NCBI GenBank assembly: GCA_034769895.1
Contig: CM068370.1
Location: forward strand, 40,071,844 to 40,135,843
DNA from: Magicicada septendecula
Taxonomy: Eukaryota; Arthropoda; Insecta; Hemiptera; Cicadidae
Reading direction: 5' to 3'
Length of the DNA: 64,000 nucleotides
Every line of letters starts with the position of its first letter. The first letter of the stretch is position 1. Shown in pieces: positions 23,746 to 34,928 of this stretch. The position numbers were made by a program, and so were the translations under genes. The notes beneath the pieces were generated by a model. It did no database searches. It saw only the letters and a list, made by a program, of their open reading frames with translations, and had not been told where the DNA came from.

Positions 23746-25350
23746 GTGACGTCTCCCTTGTTAAGATATCACAAATGTTGGGAACCAGTTCAATTTGTTA
23801 TCTGTTAATTGAACTAGCTGCCGTTGTTAGTAAACCTTAATCACTAACAAATTATAACACTTTATTATTCAGGAATTAAGCAAGGATTGTATAAATTTAT
23901 TCACTCGTTGGGTGTTAGCAAAAACATCTCTTTATTAACATATTTACCTCTCATACTTTACTTTACTTTTAAAACTCAGATTCTAAAAATTTCTGCATTA
24001 AATATTTTGTATATTTTACTCTTTATTCTTTCTATATCAAAATCATTCAGCTAGATATTGTTTTAATTACCCTGGATCCGGGTAGCGAGTTTGTTATGTT
24101 TTTATTACAACTTCAACCAAATTATTAGAAGAATAATTTTGGTTGTAAATTTTAAAATTAATTTAAATCTAAACATCGTAATGTCCTTACTACTTCATTA
24201 CAGTGATTACAAAAATATATATATATTAAACTTTAAATTATCGAAAGTTCTTTACTGTTCTTTTGTTACTGGTCTTGTTGTTTTACAATGAATTTGTGTT
24301 ACAAATATTATGTTTTGATATCACCTGAATGTAACATGTGTATGCTGTGGGGTCCATGATGGTCATCTTCAGTCCTCTTCTAGGGTGTGATCCACGGTTC
24401 CTCTTGATGTTCTATGGGGGTGATTGTTTCTGGTAGTCTCTTCCTAGACGATTAGATTTCGGTACTAGAAGTTCATCCGGATGCTGTTTGTGTTTTCTTC
24501 TTTTGGAGTCAGTTGATTACATTTTACTTTTAGTTACAGTTCTTATTTTGTCAGCACTAAAATCTGGTAAGTAACATTTCTCACCACTTACAGTTTGCTA
24601 AGAGATGTGTCGGCTAAGTTTCCTTTTTTTTATTCTGCATGTTTCCTCACGCACTACATTATAATTTTGTTTTTATTATTATTATTATACTACATAGGTC
24701 AATTCGAACTCATTATAAACTTGATTAAATATTGTTTAACGGTATACACCTATGTGCATGTTCACAACACAGCAACTACATCCTTACATCTCTGTGTCTA
24801 TCGGGCGAATGAGTGCAATGTTTAGCGGCAAGGGGTCAGTAGCTTGCGCGGTTTTACGCACGGAGAAAATAGTTCGTTCTTTTAAGTTATATTAATTATT
24901 TACTAATTAAGTCGTAATACATTATTTTACCTTTTGGTTACGAATTATGAATTTCTTTATTTATTTTGTACATATTTTATTTAATTAAAGTAATTATTAT
25001 TATTAGCTAAATAACACCGTTCTTAACGTGTTGGTACAGGACAATTTGCACGTTGTTGCATGAATCTAGGCATAGGTAAGGGGTGGATAATACTCTTACT
25101 TTTATTAAAAGCAATTTTTTATTTGTGCGATTGAAATATTTTTTTAAATCGTCACAAGGGCCCCTGCCTAGGGTTACAGGAGAAACCCGGTCAACAGTCT
25201 CAAAGCCAGATGAGGCACCTCGGTTCCCAATGGCAGAGAGAGCGGAAGAACCTAGTGGAGTAAACCAAGAAAAACAATCATTTCGGACTAACAATCCGAT
25301 CTTACCTCGAAATTTAATTCCTACTTTTGCACTCTATACAATTTCAATTG
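23746..25350. other. AT-rich stretch without a recognised gene
   Basis: No recognisable protein. Plus-strand ORFs at 24091-24291, 24595-24825 and 25083-25427 have no motif and mostly reflect T-rich composition. The moderately GC-rich block at 25150-25290 could be an old repeat. A mixed-composition patch at 24340-24500 is unexplained. Confidence 0.4.
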
Positions 25351-25491
25351 CCGTATGGAAAACAGGTTTTATTATTAACAAAAGTAAATATCAGTATGAA
25401 GAACCATCCATGACTTCCATGTTCTAAGATTTATATTTAAAATCATTTACTTCAATTCGGTTCAATAATTTCTAAAAAAATATTCCCCATT
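25351..25491. mobile_element. Element H, copy 2, left part (split by element A)
   Basis: 25351-25487 matches the interior of H copy 1 (14860-14985: CCATGACTTCCATGTT, AAATCATTTACTT, GGTTCAATAATTTCTAAA). It stops where LTR A begins and resumes at 55206. The last four bases, CATT (25488-25491), are the target duplication of A. The left inverted repeat is missing, so the copy was already truncated. Confidence 0.75.
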
Positions 25492-26658
25492 TGTAACGGG
25501 ACATTTCAGCCCTCCTAGTGTTTTGGGGAAAATAAACAAATTTTATTTGTAACTCGAAAGTAGAAATCATAATTGTAAAGTTTTAATGACGCAGACAAGT
25601 GCATGAAATCGTATCAAGGTCGACATCCAAGACGCATACAGAACAGTTATTTTTAGCCACAGGACTTGCAAATTATGTAACTCACAGTCGTACGATCTGA
25701 CGTCAGCCAAATACGTCACTTGGAATGTGAGGTGCGGCCAGCCTAGCCTCAGAAATTGGCGTAGTGATATTAATAAAACGATGCAAAGTGATCACGTGAC
25801 CCCCTTACCACCTCATAAAATAATGCAGTACATTTCTTCCCAGTCACGAATTACAACTTGTGCCGGCCGGTCAAGAATAAAGGTTCCAGAACAAAATCGT
25901 GGACGTCCACACGTAAAAAATGTGAAAAATTTGTTATTTGATGATCTAAAACAGTATTTTATAAACCAAGTAGATACAGTGAGAAAATTTAAGCAATATG
26001 ACAGTTCGGCGATAAGGTAGTACGTGTCTACGAGGAAACATTGTAAGAGAGTACCTTCAACATGATACAAGGGAAGTAACTTACCAAATTTTATTATTTT
26101 AACATAAAATACAAGAACGCGACGTAAAAAATGAGCTCTAAGGGGAATATAACTTATCTAATGGGAAAGCGTGTGTGAGTGTATGGGTGAGTTTTGAATT
26201 ATGTAATTAAAAAAGCACTGGTTTACGTTGAGAGAAGGTAGTTTAGTATATTTTTTTGCAGTATCTGTTTTAGTGTTTAACAAGTTAATTTTCAGTAATA
26301 TCCTGAAGAAAGGTTGATGTTAAAATAAATAATGTACTGTATTAATGTTATAATAGTAAAAGTGTAAAAGATGGAGGGAGTAATTTTGTCATTGTCATTA
26401 ATATACAACAGCAAAGCTAAATAATGAATAAACACAAGTTTGCATAAATACAAGTAGATTTGAAGTAATCATTTCTGAATAACCATATTGTTCTTTCAGC
26501 TCGTCCAACGAGACCCTTATTTGAGTCAATCAAATAACGGTGAGTAAAAGGTTTAAGTTGGTAACTAACAACATGGCGGCTACACTAGCCGCAAGTGTAA
26601 AATGTAAACACCAAGTATGTTAATAAAGTTAAATTAATAAAAGTAATCAAACTTAACA
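25492..26658 (+). mobile_element. 5' LTR of element A
   Basis: 1,167 bp, TGTAACGGG to ACTTAACA. It matches the 3' LTR at 31191 onwards except for substitutions and an extra segment of roughly 110 bp at about 25800-25905 that the 3' copy lacks. It contains cAMP-response-like cores (GACGTCAG near 25701 and ACGTCAC near 25714), also present in the 3' LTR. Confidence 0.9.
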
Positions 26659-26659
26659 A

Positions 26660-26677
26660 TGGCGCCCGAAGCTGGGA
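26660..26677 (+). other. Primer-binding site of element A
   Basis: TGGCGCCCGAAGCTGGGA begins one base after the LTR. The first 11 bases match the tRNA-Lys complement seen intact in element C; the rest has drifted. Confidence 0.8.
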
Positions 26678-26860
26678 CCATTTGCATAAATAAAATTTAT
26701 GCAAACGTGGACCTGTTTTGAGGAACAATATGGTTGTTTGGAATGAGTACATTGGTAGGTACGTAGAAGTAAACTTAGATGACGAGAGTCTCAGATAGGG
26801 TTATGTTATAATATTATTGATATAGGTGTATTATAAATAAGTAAAAAACTAAATAAGCAA

Positions 26861-27812
26861 AATGAGTACAAATGAAAATATTAACAATGAAGTCAGCTTT
26901 ACTGACAGCCAGACGGAAAGTCAGATAAATAGTGATGTGAGCGAGACCGAATCAAAAATAATGGAAGGCGTAACGAATCAGTCGACGCCGGTCCAAAGTA
27001 AAAAAATCTGACGATAGTTATGAAATGTTCAAAATGATACAAGCAATGCTAGAAAAGCAGAATGTAAAGTTGGATGAACAAAAGAGCGAAATTAAAGAAA
27101 TAAAAAGTAGTTTTAATGATAAATTTGATGAACAAAAGAGTGATTCTGATATTAAGTTCAATGAAATAAATAGTAATTTCAATGCTAAATTTGACTAAAT
27201 GAATACACAGAATGTTAAATTTGAAATTAATATGAATAAACGTCTTAATGAGATTGACGAACGTTTTAATACAATTAAAGAACAGATATTAGAATCAATA
27301 AGTAACAATTGCGAGAAGAAGATTAACGAAATGAATAAAAATTAAGACAGGAAATTAAATCAGATAATAAATAAGAAGTTAGGTAACAGTGTTAGAGATA
27401 TGACAGATAATAATAATGATAAAATAGTGAAGTGGTAGCGTTAGATAATAAAATATTGAATAGTCACGATAATTATGAGAGTGTAGTGGGGGTAGAAAAT
27501 GGTAGAGAGACAGACCAATTAAACGAAAATCAAGACGATAAGGTAAGTGGGGTTGAGAATTATGATGATATGATTAAAAATAGTGGTAAAATAGTTGAAA
27601 ACGAGGTATTTAAAGGTGATATAATGAAAATAAATAGTGATGATGATAATATAGAGATAGTTAGTGAGAATGAGAGAGAAATGGGAGTAGGGGGTTGTAA
27701 AGGGGTAGAAACAAGTGTTTATAAGTTAGAGAGAGAGTTGTATTTTGATAGGAAGATAGAGTTGTTTGAGATTAGTAGAAATTATAAAGAATTGAGACAG
27801 AGAGTGAAGTGA
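26861..27812 (+). pseudogene. Broken Gag-like coiled-coil ORF of element A
   Basis: It starts MSTNENINNEVSFTDSQTES, homologous to the start of the B ORF. An in-frame stop occurs after about 50 codons (27009), more stops follow near 27197 and 27343, and a frame change near 27430. The middle is a Lys/Glu/Asn-rich coiled coil (KKINEMNKN region). The last open part (27432-27812) ends VYKLERELYFDRKIELFEI and NYKELRQRVK, matching the C-terminus of the B ORF but lacking about 75 residues found there. No capsid domain or zinc finger is present. Confidence 0.8.
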
Positions 27813-28397
27813 GAGAGAGATGAATAATACAACTTTTAGTAATTTTGCGTCGACGTTTCGACAATATTTATTGTCATCTTCAGGACCTGTGTATGAAATA
27901 CAATAGAAATATCAAACATAACGAAACAATTAAATATTTGGGTGAACATGTTGGTGATGTGAGTGTGTGCGTGTGTATGTATGTATCATTTTTTATGTGA
28001 AGACTTATGATAGTTTGTTTACATCTTCAAATTATCTTTAAGAGATAAACTTATCTACCCCACTTACCTTATCGTCTTTATTTTCGTTTAATTGGTCTGT
28101 CTCTCTACCATTTTCTACCCCCACTACACTCTCATAATTATCATCATAAAATCAATATTTTATTATCTAACGCTACCACTTCCACTATTTTATCATTATT
28201 ATTATTTGTCATATCTCTAACACTGTTACCTAACTTCTTATTTATTATCTGATTTAATTTCCTGTCTAAATTTTTATTCATTTCGTTAATCTTCTTCTCG
28301 CAATTGTTACTTATTGATTCTAATATCTGTTCTTTAATTGTATTAAAACGTTCGTCAATCTCATTAAGACGTTTATTCATATTAATTTCAAATTTAA
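27215..28397. repeat. Long inverted duplication inside element A
   Basis: 27215-27553 (339 bp) recurs in reverse complement at 28057-28397 (341 bp), with about 500 bp between the arms. Identity is high, but the second arm lacks stop codons present in the first: where arm 1 has a TAA after AATGAATAAAAAT (27345), arm 2 has the sense codon TTA/TTT context. The loop includes ACGTTTCGACAATATTTATT...CATCTTCAGG (27851-27882), resembling Penelope-like 3' end motifs. A transcript would fold into a ~340-bp double strand. Confidence 0.9.
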
Positions 28398-28399
28398 GG

Positions 28400-28530
28400 A
28401 TTTATAAGGATATTGCGGAATAATATGAGAATATAAATAGTCATTATATTGATAGAGATAATATAATGTATTTAATAAAAAATGATTTGTGTAGACGTAA
28501 GACCAGACTATTATTCGATGATGGTGGTTA
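28400..28530 (+). pseudogene. Remnant of the small second ORF of A
   Basis: The stretch before 28530 encodes NIMYLIKNDLCRRKTRLLFDDGG and a stop, aligning with the end of the 71-codon ORF2 of element B (NNDLCYKIVRYLYDDGG). Upstream codons are disrupted. Keeping the same ending in A and B suggests ORF2 was a real shared reading frame. Confidence 0.5.
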
Positions 28531-29859
28531 AACAGTTGTTGTTCATGAACATTGAATTATGTGAATAGTGTGGTTTCGAAATGGATTGTATTATGAAATG
28601 ATTTGTGGTAAATGATAACAGATAATAATTCGGATTGTATATTCTTTTGTGTGTTGATGTCAAATGTATTTGTGTATTACATTATGGTGTACTCCGTATT
28701 TTATGTAAACAATGTATGTATGTAAGAGGAACTGATTTAATAATAATTATAACATTTTTCAGACTAAATAAATGATGAGAGTAATTGTGAAATTTTAAAA
28801 TGTAATTAAAATAACTTAGTGGTAAAAAAAAAACTGATTGAATTAAATAATTAATTAATTTAAAATGTTGTACAGAGGAATTTTGGTGATGAAGTTAAAG
28901 GATTTTCTGAGATTTAGATTATATAATGAATAGTAAGTGATTAAACAGACAATATGTTTAGGTGTTGAGTTATGTTGTTATTATGAGGTAAGTTAGGAAT
29001 TTTCTAATGTAATTTTCAATGATCATATTAATGTAAAATGTAGAAAAAGATAGAGTTTGGGTGACAATGATTATTTCAATAAGGCATTGAGTAAATCAAA
29101 GTTAATTTTAAATGGGTGTTAGACAAAATAAGAATTTCTGGAATAAAAGTAATACAGAAATGGGGTAGTAGTAGGGACACTGTAGCAAGAGTGAATGTGT
29201 GTAGAGAGAAAGGGAGTGATGAAAGTGGAGAGTAAATAGGTGAGAGCAGGGTACATAATTTTTTTAGTGAGGGTGGTGTGGTAAGGAGTCCTCAACGCAA
29301 GGCGTTGTGGCGGGGGGTGAATAGTTTTAAAGGAGGTTTGGTGGAGTTACCTGGGAGAGGTCAGGAACTAATAAGGGAGTAAGTATAAGGTAAAGGAGCA
29401 CACATCCTAGGTACAAAGAGGGTATCAGGTATTTGGTTCTAAGAGGAGAATGATTTAAGTGGAGTTAGAGAAATTAGTGGAGATAAACATTATTGAGAGA
29501 TTGGTGTCACCCTATGCAAATCTGTTAGTGGTTGTTAGAAGGAAGAAGGTGAGAAAGGTTATATATATATAAATGCCCATTCAAATCATTGTGAATGACT
29601 GAGAATCACCTGAACCAATTAATGATGAAAATGTTAAATAGAAATTCATAGTTGAAATGTAATAATAAATGAAACAAGTGAAAGATTTAATAGAATTTGA
29701 AACTAAAGTAAAGCTGTAAGGTGTGTAATTTTTGGTCAAACTTAAATGTGAATTGTTTATTTTAATGTAATGATAGCAATGTTAATTATGAGTGTTTGTT
29801 ATGGTATATTATTATGTATTAGTGTAGGAATCTTAAACATGTATAATATGTTTTTTTAA
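28531..29859 (+). other. Non-coding internal region of element A
   Basis: AT-rich sequence colinear with B 47434-47940 and 48990-49930. Conserved patches include GGTAAGGAGTCCTCAACG (29280), also present near 49477 in B, and GTGTGTAATTTTTGGTCAAA (29717), also near 53214 in B. Where B and C carry the structured module, A has none at this point; its copy lies further downstream. Confidence 0.6.
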
Positions 29860-30360
29860 ATAGATTCCCCACTTTTGGGCGGTTCCGGCCTTACCAGCCC
29901 AGACCGTGGTTTTGGATGACAATCAGCTGTGGGCAGAATTATTGTAAAACTGACCATAGTTGGTTGCCTGTGAAATTGGTACAACTTAGAAATCAACAGG
30001 GGGTTTTCATCAGGGGAATCCACATAACTATGGAACAGCGGCTATCGCCGAAGGGGGTGATAGTGCCGTATTGAGGGTGTATGAATCAATATAGTAGGAT
30101 TACTGGTGTCCTCGGACATCAGTAATGCCGAATTTTTATATAACGCCGAAGCAAGAACGGTGTAAGCAGCGTTTACACCCTAATAAAATTCAGTTCTTGT
30201 GGACGCAAATGGGCGCTACAGTCCAACATCAGTAAACAATAGAGTGTGTGGAAAAGGAGCTGGCCGTTACAACCCAGGGGCACAGATAACGCATCTGTGC
30301 ACAAGGTAAATACTTGATCCGGTTTACCCGGCAGGTTATTTACCTAATTGTAACTGGGAT
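29860..30360 (+). other. Structured non-coding RNA module, element A copy
   Basis: It contains the conserved box TTTTGGGCGGTTCCGGCCTT...CCGTGGTTTTGG (about 29873-29915), the stem CAGCTGTGG/CCATAGTTG (29922-29962), and ACTATGGAACAGCGG (30027-30041) followed by the stem CTATCGCC/GGTGATAG (30042-30063). Further stems are GCACAGAT/ATCTGTGC (about 30281-30301) and GGTAAATA/TTATTTACC (30305-30343). The same order of conserved boxes and stems occurs in B and C with compensating changes. In A the module sits downstream of the region that follows it in B and C. Confidence 0.65.
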
Positions 30361-30828
30361 AGGGGGGATATTAGATATTGATGGAGAAGGAGGTTACTAA
30401 ATTATTAGTAACAAATTAGTGAATATTAAATACATTGTGTTGATGATGTTGATCTGATGAGATAACTAAATGATTTTGTATTGAATTAAGAAGTATTATG
30501 ATAATTGAAGATGATTAACAATTTTAAGTATATAATTTGTTCTGATGTAGTTGATTTAAATGTGTTTTATTCTATATAAGAATTTTATAAATGAATTTAA
30601 TTATTTTGAAATATGAATTATAAAATGGAAGGTATTTGTAATATTGTAATGGGGAATAGAATCAGAGAAATATTTTGAATTTTGGGAATAAGAATTAACA
30701 AGAGAAGGGTTGTGAATGTTGATATTGAGGTTGAACGTTTTATATTTTGTTATAATAAATATGTATTCATATATATATTACAAGTTAAGAGGAAAATCGG
30801 TGCTTCTTAACGCAAACCAGCGCACAGC

Positions 30829-30850
30829 TAAGGGGGAACAGATCAGTTAG
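30829..30850 (+). other. Conserved upstream purine tract, element A
   Basis: TAAGGGGGAACAGATCAGTT lies about 350 bases upstream of the main PPT. The same block is in B (53587), C (36336-36359, minus) and E (63312-63335, minus). It resembles an extra polypurine tract. Confidence 0.5.
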
Positions 30851-31141
30851 GGATATGGTATACAAGGCCACTATTTGATTTTTAATTTGATGTTTCAGTG
30901 TGTCTGGTGATGCTGTGGCGGCGGTCATGAGCTGGCCAGCGCGTCAGAGCAGGAGCGTCAAGTGCCTGTCTGGTCTTACGGTGTTGGAATCTCGAAAGAG
31001 AAGTCCAGTAAGGTCATTCAGGTGCGGTCACAGTCACTGGACCAGGGGTGCCACGTAAGTGAACCACGATTTTTTTAATAAAATGTAAAGGGGGTTGTGG
31101 CGACATATCCTGACTGATCCCTTTAGGAAGTATGAGAGTGT

Positions 31142-31190
31142 CAATGAGAGTTTTTATGCTTCGGCATAAAACCTCTCATTGAGGGGGTAT
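31142..31190 (+). other. Hairpin and polypurine tract of element A
   Basis: CAATGAGAG (31142-31150) pairs with CTCTCATTG (31173-31181); inside, TTTTATGC pairs with GCATAAAA around a TTCG loop closed by C-G, a very stable tetraloop type. The stem's last G starts the polypurine tract GAGGGGG, three bases (TAT) before the 3' LTR. Confidence 0.85.
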
Positions 31191-32189
31191 TGTAACGGGA
31201 CATTTCAGCCCTCCTAGTGTTTTGGGGAAAGTAAACATAAATTTTATTTGTAACGCAAAAGTAGAAATCATAATTGTAAAGTTTTGTAATGACGCAGACA
31301 AGTGCGTGAAATCGTATCAAGGTCAACATCCAAGACGCATACAGAACAGTTATTTTTAGCCACAGGACTTGCAAATTATGTAACTCAGAGTCGTACGATC
31401 TGACGTCAGCCAAGTACGTCACTTGGAATGTGAGGTGCGGCCAGCCTAGCCTCAGAAATTGGCGTAGTGATATTAATAAAACGATGCAAAGTGGTCACGT
31501 GACGTCGCGGACGTCCGCACGTAAAAAATGTGAAAGTTATGATATTTGATGATCTAAAACAGTATTTTATAAACCAAGTAGATACAGTGAGAAAATTTAA
31601 GCAATATGACAGTTCGGCGATAAGGTAGTACGTGTCTACGAGGAAACATTGTAAGAGAGTACCTTCAACATGATAAAAGGGAAGTAACTTACCAAATTTT
31701 ATTATTTTAACATAAAATGCAAGAACGCAACATAAAAAATGAGCTCTAAAGGGAATATAACTTATCTAATGGGAAAGCGTGTGTGAGTGTATGGGTGAGT
31801 TTTGAATTACGTAATTAAAAAAGCACTGGTTTACGTTAAGAGAAGGTAGTTTAGTATATTTTTTTGCAGTATCTGTTTTAGTGTTTAACAAGTTAATTTG
31901 CAGTAATATCCTGAAGAAAGGTTGATGTTAAAATAAATAATGCACTGTATTAATGTTATAATAGTAAAAGTGTAAGAGATGGACGGAGTAATATTGTCAT
32001 TGTCATTAATATACAACAGCAAAGCTAAATAATGAATAAACACAAGTTTGCGTAAATACAAGTAGATTTGAAGTAATCATTTCAGAATAACCATATTGTT
32101 CTTTCAGCTCGTCCAACGAGACCCTGGACATGGTGAGTAAAAGGTTTCAGTTGGTAACTAACAACATGGCGGCTACACTAGCCGCAAGT
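31191..32189 (+). mobile_element. 3' LTR of element A, first part
   Basis: It starts TGTAACGGGACATTTC and follows the 5' LTR, minus about 110 bp, up to CTAGCCGCAAGT, where element B begins. AAGT (32186-32189) is the target duplication of B. Confidence 0.9.
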
Positions 32190-33350
32190 TGTAATGGGAC
32201 ATTTTGGGCTACCCGGGGAAATAAATAAATTTGTATTTTAAGAAAAATAAATAGCATTTTTATGATGTAATAGTAATTTTGCGAGACATAAACATAACTT
32301 GAAAATAAAGGTAAATTTTATTGGTAGCGAAATTGGCAGGAGTGATTATAAAATGTTATGCATAAATTATAAAGACGCAATAGACAACAAGCGAAATTGA
32401 GTCAAGGTCAGCTCCAGTGACTTACAAGTTGCTTAACCGATTATGTAACAGATTGTATAACATCTTACGTCAGAGACAATCCCAGCGTTGGAATGCGAGT
32501 GCGTCAGACGAAACTACTATTGGCGTAGGATACCACAGCCAAAAACAATGAAAACTTGGTAAACAACCACCATTCGTCTCATCAGTCAGCAAGAAACAAC
32601 TAACATCTACGGACGCAAATAATCGTCGCGTCCGCCGGCTAGGCGTGGTTTTCGTCGCGCCCGCACAACAACAAAAATGTAAATAAGAGTTTAAAAATGT
32701 GATAAAATAATACATAAATGAGGTGAATGACAGTTTTCTTTATTTAATAACAGTTTCGGCAGTTATTAATTGAATAAATTGTCAGTGAACTAAAATGTGC
32801 ATGTAGAGCAAAACGACGTCTTCAAGACTCAAAATCAGCTAAGTAGCAAAGAAATAAAACAAATTTGAATAAGAGCGGAAATCAAAATTTAACATTATTA
32901 TTATATTTTAAAAATAAAATGAGATCTCTAAGGGTATGAAGTAACTGGGTGTGTGTGTGATGCGTGAGTGAAAGTAGGGTATATAATGAAGGCTGGTTTG
33001 TGTTTAAAAATTAGTTATATTTAATTTCTTGATATTTTATTATTCGAAATTTTTATACCATGTTTCAATTTTTCTATGGGAAGAGATAGTTTCTCAATGA
33101 TCTTTTAAAAAATATATAATGTCAATTATTAAATGTCAATAAAACTTAATTATGATAAATAAGTAAAGCTTTCTTTATTACAAACAGCCATAATTCTGTT
33201 CTCCTGTGTTCGCCGAAAAGGACCCGATTTTGGTAAGTACATATGTTTTCAGTTGGCTAACTTTAAAGATGGTGTCTGCGTACAGACGTCAAGAATTGGT
33301 TATGTACCGATAGACAGATATTAAATAATTAAAGTAAATAAAACTTAACA
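32190..33350 (+). mobile_element. 5' LTR of element B
   Basis: 1,161 bp, TGTAATGGGAC to ACTTAACA. It closely matches 53946-55127; visible differences include a 22-bp-scale extra GC-rich segment in the 3' copy near 54326-54348. It shares its first bases with LTRs A and D and its last bases with LTR A. Confidence 0.9.
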
Positions 33351-33351
33351 A

Positions 33352-33369
33352 TGGCGCCCGGAACTGAGG
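33352..33369 (+). other. Primer-binding site of element B
   Basis: TGGCGCCCGGAACTGAGG, one base after the LTR; nine bases match the tRNA-Lys type, then it diverges. Confidence 0.75.
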
Positions 33370-33757
33370 GACAATTTTATATAAAGAAATTTATATAAAA
33401 AATAGGCCTACTGGGAGAGCAGAATGGTCGTTTGAAATAAAAAATAAAATTTTGGTATGTAGAAATAGACGTAGATGTCGAGAGTGTCACATAAGGTTAT
33501 GTTACAGTGTTATTGAAGTAGATGTATAGTAAATAAGTCAGAATTACATAAATAACAATGATGAATACTAATGATAATATTAACAATGAAGTCAGGTTCA
33601 CTGATGCCAGACAGAAAGTCAAATAAATAGCGATTCAGGTATTCAAACAGAGTCACTGTCAATAAGTGACAGTAATGTAGACAGATCTGTATTAATTAGT
33701 GAGGCGGGAGCAAATTCTACTCCCTTAACAACTAAAACAAATACAAAAGAAAAAGAG

Positions 33758-34492
33758 ATGTCCATGAATGACCTATTTAACCTTCTCAGTAAACGATTTG
33801 ATAGTAATGACGAAAAATTTAATAAACAGAATAATGAGATAAAATTAATGCGAGATGAAATTAAGCAGCAGAATTCAGATTTTAATAAACACATTAATGA
33901 AATTAATACACGTCTTGATACATTTGCAGAACAAGTCTTAGAATCAATAAGTAGCAGTTGCGAGAAAAGGATTGACGAAATGAACAAAAATTTAGAATGT
34001 AAATTCAATCAGATACTGAATAAGAAGTTAGATGACAATGTTACGAATATTAATAATGACAAAATAGTGGAAGAGGGAGTGTTAGAGAATAAAATATTGA
34101 ATAGTGATGAGGTAGAGATAGTGAGTGAGAGAGAGAGAGTAATGGGTTGTAACGGAGTAGTAATTAGTGTTGATGAATTAGAGAAAGAGTGGCAAGAGAG
34201 ATTAGATGAGTATGTAGGGCAGAGGGTAAATTTTCCCCAGGTTTATTGTAAACCAAGGTGTTTACAAATGTTGTTGAAGGGCAAGAGTCCCTTATTATTG
34301 GAAGACATGAGGTCTTTGAGTTGTTCCCCGAATTTTTATGAGTTAGTGCCCTCTGTGTGGGATGAGAGAGAAAATGTGATATGGTGTTGTGGTAAGAGAT
34401 ATTTAGATAGAGAGTTGTATAGTGATAGAGAGATAGAATTATTTCAGTTAAAGAGAAATTATAAAGAGTTGAAAGTGAGATTAGAATTGTAG
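33758..34492 (+). CDS. Gag-like coiled-coil protein of element B (no capsid, no zinc finger)
   Basis: The ORF has 244 codons from MSMNDLFNLLSKRF. Residues 1-110 form a Lys/Glu/Asn-rich coiled coil with IDEMNKNLECKFNQI. Residues about 150-244 are a compact region with several Cys and Trp (VYCKPRCLQMLL, CSPNFYELVPSVWDE, VIWCCGKRYLDRELYS) and a basic helical end (LKRNYKELKVRLEL). I do not recognise this C-terminal region. It is partly kept in element A, so it belongs to the element. The real start is probably ATG 33559: that frame is shared with A (NINNEV) but is broken near 33604 by what looks like a 1-base loss, after which the frame is open to 34492. Role inferred: binding or packaging its own RNA in trans-supplied particles. 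Confidence 0.65.
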   Translation: MSMNDLFNLLSKRFDSNDEKFNKQNNEIKLMRDEIKQQNSDFNKHINEINTRLDTFAEQVLESISSSCEKRIDEMNKNLECKFNQILNKKLDDNVTNINNDKIVEEGVLENKILNSDEVEIVSERERVMGCNGVVISVDELEKEWQERLDEYVGQRVNFPQVYCKPRCLQMLLKGKSPLLLEDMRSLSCSPNFYELVPSVWDERENVIWCCGKRYLDRELYSDREIELFQLKRNYKELKVRLEL

Positions 34493-34531
34493 GAAATAGA
34501 TGATATAAAATACTTACCTTGTAAAATAGAG

Positions 34532-34747
34532 ATGAATAATTATTTTGATGATGATGATAAAATAACTGACTTTGTATTGGATAAAAATACTTACGGAGAC
34601 AGAACTGAGATCACAAATGTAGACAGGTTATATGAATTAATAGATGATGTTGATAATGGTTATTATAATAATAATAATAAATTGTATGTGGATAACAATG
34701 ATTTATGTTATAAAATTGTTAGATATCTGTATGATGATGGAGGTTGA
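34532..34747 (+). CDS. Small acidic ORF2 of element B
   Basis: 71 codons, very rich in Asp and Asn (MNNYFDDDDKITDFVLDKN), ending NNDLCYKIVRYLYDDGG. It starts 39 bases after the Gag-like stop. The ending is preserved in the decayed counterpart of element A. No homology was recognised. Low complexity argues for caution, but the shared C-terminus supports a real frame. Confidence 0.45.
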   Translation: MNNYFDDDDKITDFVLDKNTYGDRTEITNVDRLYELIDDVDNGYYNNNNKLYVDNNDLCYKIVRYLYDDGG

Positions 34748-34928
34748 AATTAAAATGAGTGAATGGACATTTTTTTTTTAATATTTTAATTTATGGTAAT
34801 GACCTGGCCGGATTATGAAGTGAAGTGTGGAAAACTGACAAAATTAATGACGAAGAATTTGTAAATGATTGATAGTGAAATTAATTGTGTGTATTGTAAC
34901 AAGTATATAATGTAAACAATGTGTGTAT

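Noticed and set aside
24091..24825. Hydrophobic ORFs that could look like membrane peptides
   Set aside because: T-rich DNA gives Phe/Leu/Ile-rich translations; no start context, conservation or motif.
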